The notes beneath the pieces were generated by a model. It was not told the origin of the DNA and searched no databases. It was given only the letters and a program-made list of their open reading frames with translations. Of a stretch of DNA of 64,000 nucleotides, positions 60,057 through 64,000 are shown piece by piece. This DNA is from Apostichopus japonicus (taxonomy: Eukaryota > Echinodermata > Holothuroidea > Aspidochirotida > Stichopodidae). Made by a program: the position numbers and the translations under genes. The stretch covers positions 15,208,303-15,272,302 of the forward strand of contig NC_092581.1 in the NCBI RefSeq assembly GCF_037975245.1, read 5' to 3'. Positions within the stretch are counted from its first letter, which is position 1; the number at the start of each line of letters is the position of its first letter.

Positions 60057-63000
60057 AATAAAGGGTTGCACAGAAGTTTATACATTACCATTCAGGCTTT
60101 GGGACGTAACATACACTGGATGGCTGAAATAAATTCTACGTTCCTCAGCGTATATATGTTTCTTCGGTAGACCAGATAAACTGAGGCATCTTCTTAAACC
60201 TCAAAACATCCTCTAACAAATATCCACGAGAAAAAAGAATCCTCTAAAATTTACTCTTGAAAATAATACTTTCAGCTCATTTCTTAATCAATTCTTGCCT
60301 TGCACCTTTCATAACCGATTAATCTGGCCTCTCTGCCTCTTTCTCTGTGTCTCCGTGTAGAGGTACTTTCTCGTGTTTAGCTTGTAACTTCAGAACACTC
60401 CAGATCGTAAAACAGGAAAGAGACAGAAGAAGAAGATGCAGAAAGAACGGTAGTCGTATAACAGCAGCAGACGAGCTAAATTAATTTGCTATGTGCGTCT
60501 CGCTTTGTGTACACAGTATTACAATCTCAATTTTAACCGCTCAACATCGGTTGTCAGTTGGGAGTTATATTCTATAGTCGCGGCGTTTGAACTACATCTT
60601 CCCATATCTAATATAGAACCTAAAATGACTATCGGCAAACCAAATCCCTCGGCTTATAAACCGGGCAAATGTCAGCATTCATCAACTGGAAAAAGTTCAA
60701 AGGAGATGGCCATTATTTGACAGATTCATAGCTAGATTCTAAAAGCTTTTTTGTTGTGAGTTTGATATATATATATCACTATAACCGTTTGGACATGAAG
60801 AAATGTTATTAGTTTGATTGTTAAGGAGAAAATAGACATATTAAAAAGAGTCACCTTTAAAAGATATATATAGAAAACATTCTTTTACGGTTTAACCGCT
60901 CTATGATCTACGTTTACTGGCATTCAAATACAATTCGTCTGATGAATTTGACCGATTTTGGTTACTAATATCTGGCAAGTTTAGGGCAACTTCGGAAGGC
61001 GGTTTGCCCTATAATTGTTTGACTAATAGTTTTTATTGCCTTTACTTACAGTTTAACTTACATTTGGATGATAGTATTTACTATAGACCTGTATTTGTAG
61101 CATACCCACAAAAACGTTGTTTATAGTATAATTAAAGCTTGCAACATGATATGCCTTAAATAAGTTTATATCAGAATATTTAATACCATGCACGTGACTG
61201 GTTGATCAGCATTGACAGAAGTATACTGTTCATAAGGAAAACGCGCAGTCAAGTTTTAAATATATAGATAACTGTGGCTTATGCATTAATTATTGTTCCG
61301 GAAATATAAACTTATGATGACGTATATATGCGGCAAGATACAGTTGCTGTTCTCGATTTTTTACTAACAGCAAAAGTGTAATGTATATAGTTAAATTACA
61401 AATATATAAGAGGATGCGAAGATTAAAACAACATGTTTGGCGTTTCGAACACTGGCTTAGGTTATAGTAACGACATTTTGTTTCACATTTCGTAACAATA
61501 ACTTATTAATTAATTTTATGACATTTACAAGTGTAAATTTGTCCGAACTTGTGTCTAAGGAAGCTTTTCTATAGCTAACATGCCATCATCACATTTCCCA
61601 TGTCAACAAGCTGTCACAAACCATTATAGTCCATGCATGCAGCCATCCAAGGTACAGAATTAGGCAAAGCCATCACTTTGTACATTAAAGGAGTATTCCA
61701 AACTTAACTGAGACATTAATATTGTGCTAGAAAATAGATACGCCTCGTTGAAAAGAATCATATGAAACTTGGCATATGTACAGGTAAAAGTAAATTATAT
61801 ATCTGCTATATAATCTCCCCTTAATACTGTTATTAATCTCTTGAAATGCCTATAACTGCCGCATATTGGGAGAAAAAAAGCTTTTAACTTTCAGATTTAC
61901 AGAGTACCACCTTTTTTTCCACCAATACTTACATGTGATTTATCCCATCGAATCAATATCGGAAGTCTCCTTTAAGTAGTCATTAGCAATCAATCGATAA
62001 CCCATTCTATCTCACTATGGATGAGCACGTTTCATGAATCAAGTGACCAGTTTCCTGTGATAGTATTTGCCTAATTGATATGCTAGAATGGTTAAGTATA
62101 AGCATTTGTTTATTTTTCATGAGAATGAAGAGTTAAAACCTTTAGATCATGTTTAGCAAAAAAAAAATCAGACTAAGTATTATTATTATTTTGTTTAGTC
62201 GTCATGCGTTCGTTGATGATGAACTCATATACACTTGAATGTTTTATGCGACATTTTTAAGCGAATTTCTGTCTATCAGAATACAAAATATCATCACAGA
62301 ATCTTACTCCATGCATGCAGGCCAGTTAGTGGTCGGGTAGACCTACTTTGAGTATTAACCACATGAAGAACTGTATAGAACCAGTGTTAATTTGGGTGTA
62401 GCTTAAATTATCAATTTTAAAATGGCGGATATTTATATCCGCTTCCAAAAGTGGTAGTAAAAAAAAAAATCTAAGCTACTACAAATAATGCTCACTATAC
62501 CGGACTGGGGCCAATTCCAGCGAGCTATCCTTATCAAAAAATGGAAAGTAATGAAGGCAACACCAGGTATAGACTATATTAGAGAAAATTTTGTGGTCCA
62601 ACAAAAACTAACCTGATATTGTAATAAATCTTCGAGTGACCCTTTTTTACTTACTTTACGATTATATTCTGTCATAGGTATTCACCCTATCTTCATGTTT
62701 GATGTTATCATATGTGTAGTCTCATATATGTTTCATATTGCGTGATCATCCGACTCTCGTGGCTTTTATCAGTTAAAAGTGGTAAAAGTAATTACCCGTT
62801 AATCATGTGTGTTATAATTTCTTAACATGTATTTCATTTACGACCAGTTGCTAATGAGAAGGGCTTACAAACAGACAATACTAAACACACAATCCAATGA
62901 ACGCATAATGATTGACTGAACTAACCCAGACTACGCTATAATAATTTCTTCCACATTTTAACAGAAAGTGAATGACACTTTAACGCAAAACACTTAAAAT

Positions 63001-63139
63001 CTGCATATCTAGAACCATATTTACAAGGTATACTTAATCGTAAACATAGGGACAGTAGTTTAGACTCCTAACCAGTCATTAATTGAAACAGGCTTTGAGT
63101 AATGAATTCGTCAGTTAGTAATTTTTTTTTTTAAATTAA

Positions 63140-63425
63140 CAGTACAAACTGTTCAAGTCATGTACATTAGGTGCACAGTAGCATCTGCTGACAGGTGTAA
63201 CGCCGTGTGTTACGGTGTTACTATAACACACTTAAGTGTATACTGATTAACGGTTGTCTCTTATTCACAGTATACAAACTGATCAAGCCATGTACATTAG
63301 GTGCACAGTAGCATCTGCTGACAGGTCTAACATGTGTTACGACGTTGTAACACACTTCAGTTTATACTGATTAACGGTTGTCTCTTATTCACAGTATAAA
63401 CTGATCAAGCCATGTACATTGGGTG
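63140..63425 (+). repeat. Tandem duplication of a ~128-bp unit
   Basis: Two full copies and a third truncated one, marked by CATGTACATTAGGTGCACAG and CTGATTAACGGTTGTCTCTT. Each full copy holds a GTGTTAC..GTAACAC type inverted repeat. Confidence 0.88.
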
Positions 63426-64000
63426 AGTGTGATTCATCATTTGTAGATATCTTCAAATTGCTTTAAGCGTCTGAGATAAGAACATGTCCGTTTGTAAGGT
63501 TGTAAGACGATACGGTTACTAAATTTTATATAAACGGTTAGATCTTATCATGGAATTGTAGTTTAAGAAAGTAAAGTTACATAAAACCATATCCGAAATA
63601 GCCATCGGCAGAGGCATCGAGACCAAAACGACAAATATGTCACAGAGGCCCCTAATTTTTCTTAAATACATTCTGAAAACGAGACTACACAATTCCTTTT
63701 ATTCTATATTTTCCGGGATCCTTTTAATACTTCCTAGGGCTCCCGCAATTCACCATGGTCCCCTACCCCCCCCCCCCCCAACCTATCTCATCAGGCTTTA
63801 TCATGAGATATTTATGACATCCAAGGGATAATTTCTCGCACCCACTACGAGGTTGAAACTCTTATTATGCCGCAGTGTCCCAATAGTCTCTATATAAGTC
63901 CATGTACAGCATACTGCGGCTGTCTCGTATATCACTCCGTATGTGATTATTCTTCATCATATAGATATAAAGTAGGTCATGTTTCTTTTATATGAAATTG

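Larger units (their letters stand above)
52783..64000. other. Upstream flank and intergenic DNA
   Basis: 11 kb with no exon or gene that I can support. It contains two hAT MITEs, a SINE, a (TA)n tract at 60005-60053, a complex minisatellite (56740-57900) and a tandem duplication near the right edge. The short open frames (for example 55031-55261 and 60493-60720) show no recognisable domain. Confidence 0.7.

Overview
The window is eukaryotic nuclear DNA, AT-rich and full of introns, microsatellites and transposons. It looks like a marine invertebrate; an echinoderm such as a sea cucumber is a guess from the style of its hAT repeats and from the gene content, not a demonstrated assignment.

Two things dominate. 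The first is a host gene on the minus strand: nine exons between 52782 and 1295 encode most of a membrane-anchored M1 zinc aminopeptidase (aminopeptidase N-like). Exon 1 carries the cytoplasmic tail and signal anchor, exon 4 the HExxH motif, exon 5 the third zinc ligand. All eight junctions have canonical GT/AG sites and matching phases. The 3' end of the gene lies beyond position 1.

The second is a complete Polinton/Maverick (virus-like DNA transposon), 12641-28953 (16313 bp), sitting inside the 26-kb intron 5 of that gene. It has near-identical terminal inverted repeats, a 6-bp target duplication (GTCATT), and open reading frames for a tandem PC4-like protein, a Cys/His protein, a chromodomain integrase, a putative penton protein, a small basic protein, the double jelly-roll major capsid protein, an adenain-like protease, an A32-type packaging ATPase, two further conserved Polinton proteins, a protein-primed family B DNA polymerase (minus strand, with a 5' intron) and a small orphan protein. 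The two gene blocks converge on a polyadenylation region near 21.8-22.1 kb. Nothing needed for integration, DNA synthesis or capsid formation is visibly broken.

Region by region: 1-8.4 kb is the 3' part of the host gene (exons 9 to 6) with a hAT-in-hAT composite at 1501-2594 and a 400-bp (ATG)n tract; 11.4-12.5 kb is a second copy of the hAT composite; 12.6-29.0 kb is the Polinton; 29.0-34.5 kb holds a retroposon tail, tRNA-derived SINE copies, a paralogous copy of the Polinton target site and low-complexity DNA; 34.5-52.8 kb holds exons 5 to 1 with large introns, a 320-bp (TCA)n tract, (TA)n tracts and a U2 snRNA-like fragment; 52.8-64 kb is upstream flank or intergenic DNA with two hAT-type MITEs, a SINE and minisatellites, in which I see no gene.
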